A stretch of DNA of 64,000 nucleotides from Euwallacea fornicatus (lineage: Eukaryota; Arthropoda; Insecta; Coleoptera; Curculionidae). The notes under the pieces were generated by a model. It was not told where the DNA came from. It saw only the letters and a list, made by a program, of their open reading frames with translations, and made no database searches. The position numbers were made by a program, and so were the translations under genes. The stretch lies in assembly GCF_040115645.1 (NCBI RefSeq), contig NC_089563.1, positions 744,001 through 808,000 of the forward strand, read 5' to 3'. Positions 34,089 to 44,028 of the stretch are shown one piece after another. Position 1 is the stretch's first letter. Each line of letters opens with the position of its first letter.

Positions 34089-34931
34089 CAGGGTGTTGAA
34101 ATTTCATTTTTTTTTAAATTTTTATAGACTTTTTTGTATTTGTAAAGAAAATGAACTCAAAATTGTTAGCAGACACTATTTTAACATTGCGAGCAAAATG
34201 AAATAACAATTATTGATATTAATCTACAGGGCGTTACTTTTTTCGTGGTCGCCTTCAATTTTTTATTACATTATTAGCTTTAATTCATTTACTACATTTA
34301 ATCCCTTATATCTTTCATTAACATTTTTGCCGTTTCAGTTTTTTTATATTAGAGGCGACAGTTTAAGAGGTATTTGTGAAAACTGAAACAATGAATTTGG
34401 ATTACAATCAAAGTAATTGCTGAAAATGTGCTCCTCCTACAGAAATACAAAATTCTACCCTTCTTCCGATGGATGCCGGGCTTTATGAAAAATTTCAGGC
34501 GTATTTCTGATAGTTTGACAACCATTTGTAATTTTTCGATAATTCACTACCTTACCGTTTTATCATATTCTTAAGTCAATCGGAGTTAACATGGTTAGAT
34601 ATTTTTGCATATATCCCAGAAATTATTGTTGCTAATAAAAAAACTGAAGAGGCAAAAAAGTCAATAAAAGTTCAAGGATGAAATCAAGCTAGTCAATGAA
34701 ATCTAAAAATGTCTAAAAACAGTTGAAATATTGAGAGCGGCAACAAAGAAAGTAACGCCCTGTAGAGCTAAGTAATTGTTTTATTACTTACCCCTTACTA
34801 CTTGAAGCAATTGTTATTTCACTTCGTTCGTAATGCTAAAATGATTGTTACTACAAATTTTGAGTTAATATTTTTTACAAATACAGGAGAAATCAATGAA
34901 AATAAAAAAGAAATTAAACTTCAACGCCCTG
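34089..34931. mobile_element. Foldback MITE derived from a DD41D-type element
   Basis: Inverted arms of about 260 bp run from CAGGGTGTTGAAATTTCATT (34089) to a mirror ending CGCCCTG (34931), flanked by TA. A second motif lies inside each arm (CAGGGCGTTAC at 34226; CGCCCTG at 34756-34762), but the spacing is 137 bp on the left and 169 bp on the right, unlike the 110 bp elsewhere. The core retains a C-terminal transposase scrap. Confidence 0.75.
34408..34530 (-). pseudogene. C-terminal tail of a DD41D-type transposase
   Basis: Read on the minus strand, QTIRNTPEIFHKA resembles TMRNTPGVFERVR of the open copy at 25932-27014. After a frameshift, RRVEFCISVGGAHFQQLL and a stop matches the family C-terminus. 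The rest of the protein is gone. Confidence 0.6.
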
Positions 34932-37099
34932 TAAATAAAAACGGAACCAATTTAAGACATGCCTTTATGTAAAGTTTCTATCTTACAATAAGTTCATAAT
35001 TCACCTATTTAGTTTGTTGCTGTACGTTAAGAAAAAACTTGTATATATGTATTATACCTTTTTTTTAAACAAATCGTTTATTACTTGAATCACATTCGAG
35101 AATGTAAATATTTCGATAATGTGTCCTACATGTGGTTTGAATAAGTTTACACTATCGGGCGTGTGCTGTATTAGCATTCTACTTGACTAAGGTAGTGTAC
35201 CATTATAACTACACCTACAGTTGCTTTATTCACGATCACATTCTAACTGTAAAAAATTATACAGGTATTTGAAATAAACTCAGAAATAAATTCCAACAAC
35301 TGCAAACCAACACAGTTAATAATATAAAGGACACTATTTTATGCTGGTAAAATTACTCATTACTCGGTCTACGACAAGATCGATATAGACAAACAAATGG
35401 AACTTGCTTAATTAACGATCAAAAGAATTCTGCAAATGCAACCGGAATATCAGCTCTACTCAAACCATTTCTGGTTCGCCTCTTCAGGGCTTAAGCGGTT
35501 TTTAATGATAATTAAAGACTGGTTACCTCCTAGGAACTTGCATGGCTTTTCGCAATATTAATTATTATTAGCTTCCTCCGGCTACGATCGTTTATTATTT
35601 TTACTAGCTGACACCTGAAAGTTGAGAGTACAGACTCTTCAGTCGGGGAAATTGCTGTTTACGTTGCAAGGGGAGAAAGTGAATCGTTTCCTCACGTGGA
35701 GAGGCTAAATGTAAGATTTTTTTTCATTTTAGTTGCCTATATTAGGGAAGCTAGTGGTAAGACCGTAGAAGGAATCGAGCGTTCATGTACGACTTAAGTT
35801 TAATTGAATAAGAAATGTTTTCCTAGCCCCAAAATTCCATCTGAGCCAACGCTGTTGACCACCGTATTGATGGACAAAGTCATGCTTAAATCCTTTGAAA
35901 AATAACGAATTGCTATTTGGTTTTGCTCGAAACAAAAGCCTACAACGAACGGTTTACTTTCAGTTCAGGTAAGCTTCTATGTAAACATTTGTAAGTACCG
36001 TAAAATTGCTTTGTTTTTTACAATGTTGATACAGTTTATACTTCCTGGAAAGTTAAAAATTACCCAGATTGTTCATTAACGAAGCTATTAATGGAGAAAA
36101 AAAAATCACTAATTAGAACAAAATCGAGAGCTAAAAACGAACAAAACTACCCAGATGAAAAATGCAGTAGAGCACAAGTATCGGAACGACCGAGATTTTC
36201 AGACAACGTCCGCTTAACCTTTTTCCAAATAAAAAAAGGCTTTTTATTTATTTATTTATTTATTTTCTTTTAACAACGAAGCTAAATCATTCTGCAGTCA
36301 TCTTCAAATAAATGTACAATTAGTTAACTCGTGCCTTTCACCAGTCTTTAAGCCACGTTAATGCCACAGAAAAATGGTTGATTAACGCTTTTAGCTCACA
36401 CCTAAAAATCAAATTTATTACGGCAATTTATCCAATTTTTATATAATCCAAGGCATAATTACTGCCCGCAATTAGCGGAATTGATATGCAAATTTACGAT
36501 TATACAGACAGTAAAAATGCAATCGAAGCTTCCTTGAACGTGCAATTTGCAGAAATATGTTTAGTTTTTTAGATGTATTAACTTTGGTTATGTGGGTTTA
36601 AATGATAATTTTATCGGATTAATGGGAAGATTATTTGGAATTCATTTCCCTTGATTTTAGTGTTATCGCTAACACTGTCTAAGAATGCTCATAAATTCAT
36701 CCTTTTTTCCGTTTGGTTAATAACCGTGGGCAAGTTTTATGGGAGATTTGCATGCAGGTTTCAATCAAGGGGTGAATTAGTGAAGGATGTGAAGGTGGTT
36801 TTGTTCGTTTAAAACATGGGAAGTTATTAAAGTTAAAAAATAAAACAAAGCAATGAAAAATTAAGAGTGCGAACATACTATTTGTTATCTTTCCTTGGTC
36901 GCCAGGCATGCCTAAAGATTTTATAGAATTACGGGGTAATAATCACCGGTTGATAACTTTCGGGCTATCCTGAATCGATGGACATTCTCCACCCTAACGC
37001 CATTACCATTCAAAACAATTTTATCCGTTCGCGTGTGGAAAATTGTACTTTCCAGTTATCGAGAATGCTTCCTTCCTAAAATGATTCTTCCGCGTTATA
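34932..37099. other. Gene-free stretch of 2.2 kb
   Basis: No gene or element recognised. There is only a short (TTTA)n run near 36242-36266. Confidence 0.45.
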
Positions 37100-37377
37100 C
37101 CGGGTGATTCACGGTCGATGGTAGATTAGACGTTTCTGGAAGACTGATATCGCGATCTTTTTGAAAATTTGCATAAGTAGATAAATTAATTTGCTCTATC
37201 GACGTAAAATATTTTCAGTGGTGCAGTGTTGCCGGTTCTATCGGAAAGTACTAGCATCCCCGATATTTTAAATGGAATACCCAGTATATTTTTTTCATTT
37301 TTGGGTTCTATATTTTATACCAATAACTTCTGCATTTAACTTCCTATACCTATCTCCTGCAGTTTTCGGAATATTAT

Positions 37378-37389
37378 TTAATTTTCTTA
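37378..37389. repeat. Target-site duplication of the LINE, left copy
   Basis: TTAATTTTCTTA is repeated at 38355-38366. The uninterrupted right arm has a single corresponding stretch (as its mirror with one change), which confirms that this is a duplication. Confidence 0.85.
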
Positions 37390-37397
37390 TATATATA

Positions 37398-37991
37398 CAG
37401 GGTGTTTCCTAACTACGTGTGAAAAATTTAAAGGCGTAATCGTCGACTGATTTTGAGTCAAAAATGTCTAATAAACATATGTCCGCAAATGCCTTGTTTC
37501 CAAGATACAGGGTGTTGAAATGTCACAAAGACGTTGAAAAAGGTTTTAAAAGTTTTTAAAGGTTTGGTGGTATTTACTAACTTGTTTATTGTTGGTTTTT
37601 TTTGCTACTTCCACTACTATAAACAAGATAGTCAGTGTTATTTTGGTGTTTTACTCTCTAAAGTGAAAGAATTTAGTTCTGTATCCCAAAAATCAGATTA
37701 TACCTTAGTTTTGAAAATTTTGAAAAGAAATGGCCAATATGGTTTTTGTTTACGGCCTTGCTGATGGTAAGTGTTTGGCAGCGAGGCGCATTTACATGGA
37801 AAGGTTTCCAAACCACCAAGCTCCCAACTACCAAACCTTTAAAAACCTCTTTCAACGTTTTTGTGACATTTCAACACCCTGTATCTTGGAAACAAGGCAT
37901 TTGCGGACATATGTTTATTAGACATTTTTGACTCAAAATCAGTCGACGATTACGCCTTTAAGTTTTTTACACGTAGTTAGGAAACACCCTA
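37398..37991 (+). mobile_element. 594-bp deletion derivative of the 25.7-kb transposon
   Basis: The ends match those of the 25712-27338 element almost base for base, including the doubled motif 110 bp apart (37398/37508 and 37875/37985), with TA on both sides. The outermost right base has changed (CACCCTA). Internally only the 5' leader and the first part of the transposase remain. The deletion joins the codons after FQRFCD to the opposite subterminal repeat at a short TTGTGA/TTGTCA overlap. It sits in the AT-rich tail of a LINE. Confidence 0.92.
37730..37921 (+). CDS. N-terminal transposase domain only (63 residues)
   Basis: ATG at 37730 begins MANMVFVYGLADGKCLAARR, matching the open transposase closely. 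It continues through PNHQAPNYQTFKNLFQRFCD before reading into the terminal repeat (ISTPCILETRHLRTYVY) and stopping at 37921. It keeps the first DUF4817-like DNA-binding region but none of the catalytic residues. Such a product could bind terminal repeats without cutting, so it could act as a repressor; that is inference. A second upstream frame (37534-37764) corresponds to the leader that is also open in the full element. Confidence 0.5.
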   Translation: MANMVFVYGLADGKCLAARRIYMERFPNHQAPNYQTFKNLFQRFCDISTPCILETRHLRTYVY

Positions 37992-38501
37992 TATATATAA
38001 AATATATTTATTTCCACAAGGAAAAGGGCTACCGACCGTTGATGGTCTTTGTGCCCATAATACAAATTACTAAACTTAGTGTTTCATACTGTCCAAGAGA
38101 GAAAAGAAGAAAGAACAGAAATATTTTGAATCAGTTGCACTATTTACATTTACAGGCTGTAGTGCTCTATCAGGGTTGTATTGGGGAATTGGAGATTTGA
38201 CTGTCTTAATTGTCTTGTCAGACTCAGTGGGGTTACTATTGCCCCATTGTCAGGATTGTCCTTCCATTTCGTTTGCATGTCCAGAATTCTTTCCGTTATT
38301 CTTGTCATGTTGGTGCTTTGGTATAGTAGTTGGTTGGATGAGTTATGTAGGGGGTTAATTTTCTTATTTTTTGCTCAAAGTCAGGCCTTTAATAAAACCT
38401 CTGTTATAACATGATTTGAATTCACAGAGGGACAAAATTTGGAATATAATTTGTGAAAGGTTCGTCAATTTGTTGCATGTAAATAAGAATATTCTCTCTT
38501 G

Positions 38502-39408
38502 TACAGGGTGGCTCAAAATTAATGATCTTACGGGTAGACAGTAAAAGTGTCTAAAGTGAGTTTTTTCAAATGAAACCCTCTGTATATTACTAGCCATGCT
38601 GAAAGATAATTAAATTTCCTTTAAAATAATGTGGTATATCCCTACACCTAAACCATCACGTTTCCAAAAGAAAAGCTGTTTCGTCTTTAAATTGAATTAT
38701 TTAAAAATATTTGCCAAACGTGGCTCTGAGACGCTATAATTGTTCAAAAATTTTCAATTGTTTGAACAGTTTGACAGGTGGCGTTGTTGTAATTTTTAAT
38801 TTACGCATTTTTAAAAATAGTGAGTCGAAAACAGTGAGAAAATGCCAAAAAAACAGTTATTCAAATGAAGTGTCTTTGAAATTATTTATTTTACATGGAC
38901 AATGTGACCAAATTATAGCAATGACATGCAGAAAGTTTAATGAAATGTATCCTGATGTGCCACCAATAAACGAAAGGAAGTTTATAAGAATACGACACAA
39001 CTTCATTAACCATGGCTCGAGACTAAAGGCCGAACCTAGATTACCGAAAGCTGTAACTGCTGATGAAGAAAATATTGTGAATGTTTCAGCTTACTTCTAC
39101 GCGTATCCACAATCGTCTATTCGCAGTGCCGAAGATGATTTGGGCTTAGCATATGCTTCCATTCAGCGAATCCTCACCAATCACAACATGCACGCACTTA
39201 AGTTCGCCAAAGTCTAGCCTTTAAAACCAGATGATTACCAACGCAGAACCCATTTTTGTGAAATTATGATAGTAAAAAAGCAAGAAGACCCTAACTTTTT
39301 AAAAAATATAATATGGTCAGACGAAGCCAAATTTTCACGAGAAGGCTTTTTCAATAAACATAATAAGCAGTTTTGGGCTCATGATAATTCTTATTTACAC
39401 GCAACAAA
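38502..39408 (+). pseudogene. DD41D-type transposase relic, N-terminal half, different subfamily
   Basis: Starts with an end-like TACAGGGTGGCTCAAAATTA. A frame from about 38840 reads NEVSLKLFILHGQCDQ, CRKFNEMYPDVPPINERKF, IRIRHNFINHGS, VTADEENIVNVSAYFYAYPQ, SSIRSAEDDLGLAYASIQRI and a stop at 39217. After that come FCEIMIVKKQEDPNFLKNII and WSDEAKFSREGFFNKHNKQF, which contains the first catalytic Asp. The sequence then runs into the right foldback arm, so the second and third Asp are missing. Its layout parallels the other family members here, but the sequence is distant. Confidence 0.72.
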
Positions 39409-39801
39409 TTGACGAACCTTTCGCAAATTATATTCCAAATTTTGTCCCTCTGTGAATTCAAATCGTGTTATAACAGAGGTTTTATTAAAGGCCTGAGTTT
39501 GACCAAAAAATAAAAAAATTAAATAATATTCCGAAAACTGCTAAGGATAGGTATAGGAAGTTAAATGCAGAAGTTGTTGGTATGAAATATAGAACTCAAA
39601 AATGAAAAAATATACTGGGTGTTCCATTTAAAATATCGGAGATGCTAGTACTTTCCGATAGAACCGGCAACACTGCACCACTGAAAATATTTTACGTCGA
39701 TAGAGCAAGTTCATTTATCTACTTATGCAAATTTTCAGAAAGATCGCGATATCAGTCTTCCAGAAACTTCTAACCTACCATCGACCGTGAATCACCCGGT
39801 A

Positions 39802-41690
39802 TTTATTAGATCGAGACTGAAGTACTCCTCCATTAACTGTTACCCAATCTATCTCTTCCTCGAAAATACTATCAAATCAATCCAAATAAGTGTTCTATCG
39901 GTCTGGCGGTACTGGGTACGTTAATCACAATCGTAAATTCACTGATTTTAAAACATTGCAAATCAGTTGAACTCTCAGCATTATACGGAGCAATTAATCC
40001 AAAATATCGGGTTACGTCATGATATCTTTGACATAATTACGGGCTCTAATTAGTTTTTTCGATAAAGAAGAAATCGTAAGGAAATGTCCATATAAAGAGA
40101 ATAATTTACAAAACAACTTAAGTCGCGAAGATTGGAAAATCACTCCATGATCGTAAATTTTTATTCAGTGACAGACCATTCAGTTAAGTATCTACACAGC
40201 GAGAACAAAATTATAGATTTGCAATAGTGAAGAGAGAAAAAATTTGCTAAGTGCCAGAATTCACTTCAAATTGAAAAAAGAATTTTAAGGAACATTTTGG
40301 TACTATGTAACACTGGACTAACGAAGGAATTTATACAAATTTACTAGGAGCAGCTGCATAATATTTTGTTCTGGAAAGCACTAAATTCATCGCAATAACT
40401 AATAACATGTTGCAACATTGAACGAAAATTATTGGTTTATTTATAAAATGTCTTGCAGCAAATCTGACTCAACATCAAGATAGTTTTGCATAAAAAGCGG
40501 ATTGGCATGAGCAAATTGATTCTATGCAAATTTGAGAAACGTGAATTAATAATCGCTACAATAAAACCAAGGAATCTCAAAGATACCTTCCACTTAGAGT
40601 TGTATAAGTATAGAAAGGGGAATGCAAAAGTGATTTTAAAATATTAATTAATTTCCCTAGGATGGAATTATTGGGCGAATTCATTAACATAAATGAATTT
40701 TAAACTAAGTAAATACCGCTTTACAAAATTTTTTGTTTTAAGGTCCGTTTTGAATGAAATAGGAAAATTCGATGCGTTTCAAATTTCTTATTGTATAGGA
40801 ACCACAGAGTTATGGCCCATAAAGTTGCTGTCGAGCCCATGTAGCAGAGAACCATAAACTATGGAAGAATGTGAAAGCTAGATAATTTAGGTACTGCCCG
40901 AACACAATGAGACGTTTCTCGTATATACGTATAGCTAACGACAGTCTTCGCTTTTAAACCTTGTTCGCTTTTGTATTTCTACATCAATGAGCAAGTGCCT
41001 TCTGGTACTGTTAAACATCATTATGACAATGATAGGTACTAGAGGCAGCACTACACCAATTTGTTCGTTTCGATATCATTGTTTGTTGTGGAAAGTTATT
41101 AACAGGCAAAATTCCCGTGACAAGTAAACTCATGGATCACAATGGATTCTAGACAGCGAAACTGTAGCAAAACTCAATTAGGTTACTCGGCCTGAAGCTT
41201 AAATTATTGTGGAATAATTTAACGGATTTAAGTCTACTTCTTCGTAAATCGTCTTATTTACGCACAAAGACCAAAACTTCATCAAACCAGCCCACCTTCC
41301 GAAGCAGCATGTTACAAATTATTAATTACACAGTCAACAGCTTCAATCCACATGAACAGATGGTTCACGTCCCTTAAGGGACTGAAATAGGTAATTGATG
41401 GTCCGAATGTATGTCGAAGCCTTCAAGTGTAATATGGCAAAATAACGGCTACTTTAGCCCACTTTCATAATTACCCTTTATAGTATTGAAACCTTGAATG
41501 AGGTGCTTGTTTGTAACTTCACACCGGCTATAATAATTCGTATTAAATGCCGCTTTATCAAGGCTAGGTAATAAATAAGTTATTTTGATTTGCTAATTCA
41601 AACTTAATTAAAAATAAATTTAAGATTTCGAATTTGACTTCAATATCATATTATAAACGACAAAACATCTTAACTGGTATTCTAGTAGGT
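39802..41690. other. Gene-free stretch of 1.9 kb
   Basis: I looked here on the minus strand for TM3-TM7 of the GPCR and found nothing convincing. Confidence 0.4.
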
Positions 41691-41691
41691 A

Positions 41692-41915
41692 TCAGATCGG
41701 CTGATCCATGATCGACATGCCATCAAGAGGTGACTTTCCCAGTTTAGAAAGCATGTGTCCGTCAAATCGACCAGTTTCATGTCCATTTGAGAATTCCAAA
41801 CCAGTTCGCGGTACGACGAACATGTGCATCGCTTTTTCACTTAAGCCACCGTGGATCCTCTTAACAAGTGCATTTCTCGCGAGTCTGACCCCTGAGTGGT
41901 TGAGACTAATGCGTT
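41692..41915 (-). CDS. Coding-like terminal exon, identity unknown
   Basis: The minus-strand frame reads RISLNHSGVRLARNALVKRI, HGGLSEKAMHMFVVPRTGLE, FSNGHETGRFDGHMLSKLGK, SPLDGMSIMDQPI and a TGA at 41692-41694. The GC content and balanced codons stand out from the AT-rich flanks, and the polar tail looks like a cytoplasmic C-terminus. An in-frame TAG lies directly upstream, so an exon would have to begin at the weak acceptor AACAGCTTAG. It lies downstream of the GPCR exons on the same strand and could be the receptor's tail, but TM3-TM7 are not found between them, so it may belong to another gene. Confidence 0.35.
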
Positions 41916-42112
41916 TTTTTTGCTAAGCTGTTGACGACCCCATTGGTTAATGAGGTTTTAAGAATATGGCTTTATGGTAATTGGCGGAGATGTATGTGGT
42001 ACAAAAGCATGGGAAAGTAACATATATTGGGCGAGGTTAAACCATGAATAAAAGGTGTTACTCTAAGAAGTAGAAGAATCTGCGCGTGTTCATCAGAGCT
42101 TCTCGTTTTAAT

Positions 42113-43516
42113 ATATTAAATAATATAGAAAGGAGAATACCCCGTAACATGGTTTTTTTAAATAATTTTTAGTATGCATGTTTGTATTTGGAAATCACAA
42201 AAACGATTTCATTTTCAGCCATATTTATCAATGTATTTACGAGTTATCAGGAAGTTTAATTTTTTTTTAACTAAAAAAATTGCAATAAAATATCAACAAT
42301 ATGTCTAAAATATCATTTATTGGTGTTTAGTGTGCATAGAAAGTGCATTTAAATTAATCAAACATGACTAGACGCAGAATGCGGCAAAATTTTCATCAAT
42401 TGAGCAAGTTTGAAGGAGGTCGAATATATAGATATACGAGAGGTTGGTCGGTCATTTAGGAAAATCGCCATTAGATTGAACCGTGGCGAAAACACTCTAG
42501 TGAAATGTTGTCGGGCATCGTTCCAAGAAGAGCAAACAGGCAACAGGAGAGGTACTGGACGATTCCGAAGAACTACAGATCACCAAGAACGCCACCTTCG
42601 AATTATGGCTCTCAAAGAGAGGTTCGTTTCGTCGGGGAAGGCGACGGATCAGGAGTTTGCTGAGTATGGAAGGTTCATTAGGATTCTAATCATTTATCGT
42701 CGGATACAAAGTTTCGGACTGATTTCCTACCGTCCCCATCTTGTGTTACCACTCACTTCAAATCATCGTCAAAATAGACTGCAGTGATGCAGAGAACGGT
42801 TGCATTGGAATTTGGAAACAGATAATAGCGTGTTTAGTGACTAATACAGATTTTTTTTGTGTATACATGATGGTTGAGCAAGAGTAAGAAGACGGTGTCA
42901 AAGACGGGATCCACAGTTTACAATACAGAAGCTCGCCCATAAGACTACTAGGGTAATGGCTTGAGGTGCCATTGCATATGGTAACCAGTCACCTTTACTT
43001 TTCATTAGAGGCTGTATAACTGCCCAACGATACATATAAGAAGTCCTGGAACCTATCACCATCTTGTGTCTTATCTGGTAACTCCCGTTAATACACTTTT
43101 CTAGCAAGACAATGCATGACCACATGTGGCTAGAATGACTATGGCCTTCTTTCAGCAAAATGCAATCAATTTGCTACCTCGGTCACCTTGATCTTCAGAC
43201 CTCTCACCGATTGAACATGTCTGAGATATTGTAGCTAGAAGGTTGCATGATTTACCCCATCCCCCACAAACTCTAGCGACGCTATGTCATCCTGTCGAGC
43301 TAGTCTGGAATGAGATCCCTCAAGAGGACATCAATTACCTCATTAGATCCATAGCTAGACCTGTTGCAGGAACGAGGAGGATCAACAAATCATTTTTTTT
43401 CGTTTTTAACAATTAAATTTGTTCAATTTTTTAATGAAGTATTTGTTTTAGTGTAAGAAACTTGCATACCAATTAATTTAATAAGAACAGGGTGTTCTCT
43501 TTTCTATGTCACGGAG
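42113..43516 (+). mobile_element. Tc1-like element
   Basis: The right end, read inward, is CTCCGTGACATAGAAAAGAGAA followed by CACCCTGTTC. The left end is decayed (TATAGAAAGGAGAATACCCC). The transposase relic between them is of Tc1 type. The left boundary is approximate. Confidence 0.7.
42362..43375 (+). pseudogene. Tc1-like (DD34E) transposase relic
   Basis: Paired-like DNA-binding blocks are visible (QLSKFEGGRIY, then REVGRSFRKIAIRLNRGENT and CCRASFQEEQTGNRRGTGRF). They are followed by RRTTDHQERHLRIMALKERF, RRIQSFGLISYRPHLVLPLT and a stop. Later frames give LFQQDNAPHVA-like residues (second Asp), MAFFQQNAINLLP, SDLSPIEHV (third residue Glu) and VWNEIPQEDINYLIRS. This is the full motif order of a Tc1 transposase, broken by many stops and frameshifts. 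The first Asp block near 42840 is scrambled. Confidence 0.82.
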
Positions 43517-43746
43517 TATATATGTGTTTTGAGGAGGATTTTTTATTCTTTTTTGGAGTGCCGATGTATGCGGCATTATTCTCAAAAACAAAAAATTTTT
43601 TTTTTCGGATTGGTGATTCCCTACCTTCATCAAGATAAAAACGGATCTCCTCACATCACATCAAAGGTTCTGAATTTTTTTATGAGGAACCTTTATGAAA
43701 TATCCGAATCCTCACGAATTACTTAAACTCTCAATAATTTACTTAC

Positions 43747-44028
43747 CAATTGTGAAACATGGCCAATAGCTGAACCTGGCTCCACCAATTTGGGTAATAC
43801 ACAGAAGTACATCTCCGACCAGCAAACAAGCCACATGATTGGTTTGGCATCGCCAGTGCAGTACGTGATGGGTGGCAGGTAGCAAAGACCCAGCTGCCAA
43901 TGTTGCGGCTAGGAAAATAGCGCTGATAGCCAAACCGATTGGGTAAATGGCAAGTTTCACCGAACTCTCTATAGAACTTTGTGTCAGAATGTAGTTGCGA
44001 CATGTTATAATACTGGGCGAGCTTCCAC
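43747..44028 (-). CDS. Methuselah-like GPCR, TM1-TM2 exon
   Basis: An internal exon of 282 bp. On the minus strand the acceptor is TTCTTGTTTCAG and the donor GTAAGT (43741-43746), both in phase 1. It encodes the end of the ectodomain (SSPSIITCRNYILTQSSIES), then TM1 (KLAIYPIGLAISAIFLAATL), a loop with HHVLHWRCQTN, TM2 (HVACLLVGDVLLCITQIGG) and the approach to TM3. Family B2 methuselah-like receptors have this layout. Its phase and strand match the ectodomain exon at 48967-49665, and the joined codon is Gly. Exons for TM3-TM7 were not found further left. Confidence 0.8.

Larger units (their letters stand above)
37390..38354 (-). mobile_element. 5'-truncated LINE 3' end (minus), carrying a MITE in its tail
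   Basis: The insert is bounded by the 12-bp duplication. After subtracting the MITE (37398-37991 plus one TA) about 369 bp of LINE remains, reading on the minus strand from 38354 to an AT-rich tail at 37390. It encodes QLLYQSTNMTRITERILDMQ and LSLTRQLRQSNLQFPNTTLI, collinear with the C-terminus of the LINE at 55791-56755, and shares that element's GGGCTACCGACCGTT-type 3' UTR block. It is the same LINE family. Confidence 0.82.
37100..39799. mobile_element. Foldback element interrupted by a LINE and a MITE
   Basis: Outer ends CCGGGTGATTCACGGTCGAT (37100) and its mirror (to 39799) are flanked by TA. When the 37390-38354 insert is removed, the left arm (37100-37389 plus 38367 to about 38480) pairs continuously with the right arm (about 39385-39799), giving arms of roughly 415 bp. 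The outer 185 bp on each side (37100-37284 and 39615-39799) is a unit of the same layout as the 187-bp MITEs at 14-16 kb (GGTGTTCCATTTAAAATA). The core carries a partial DD41D-type transposase. Confidence 0.88.
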
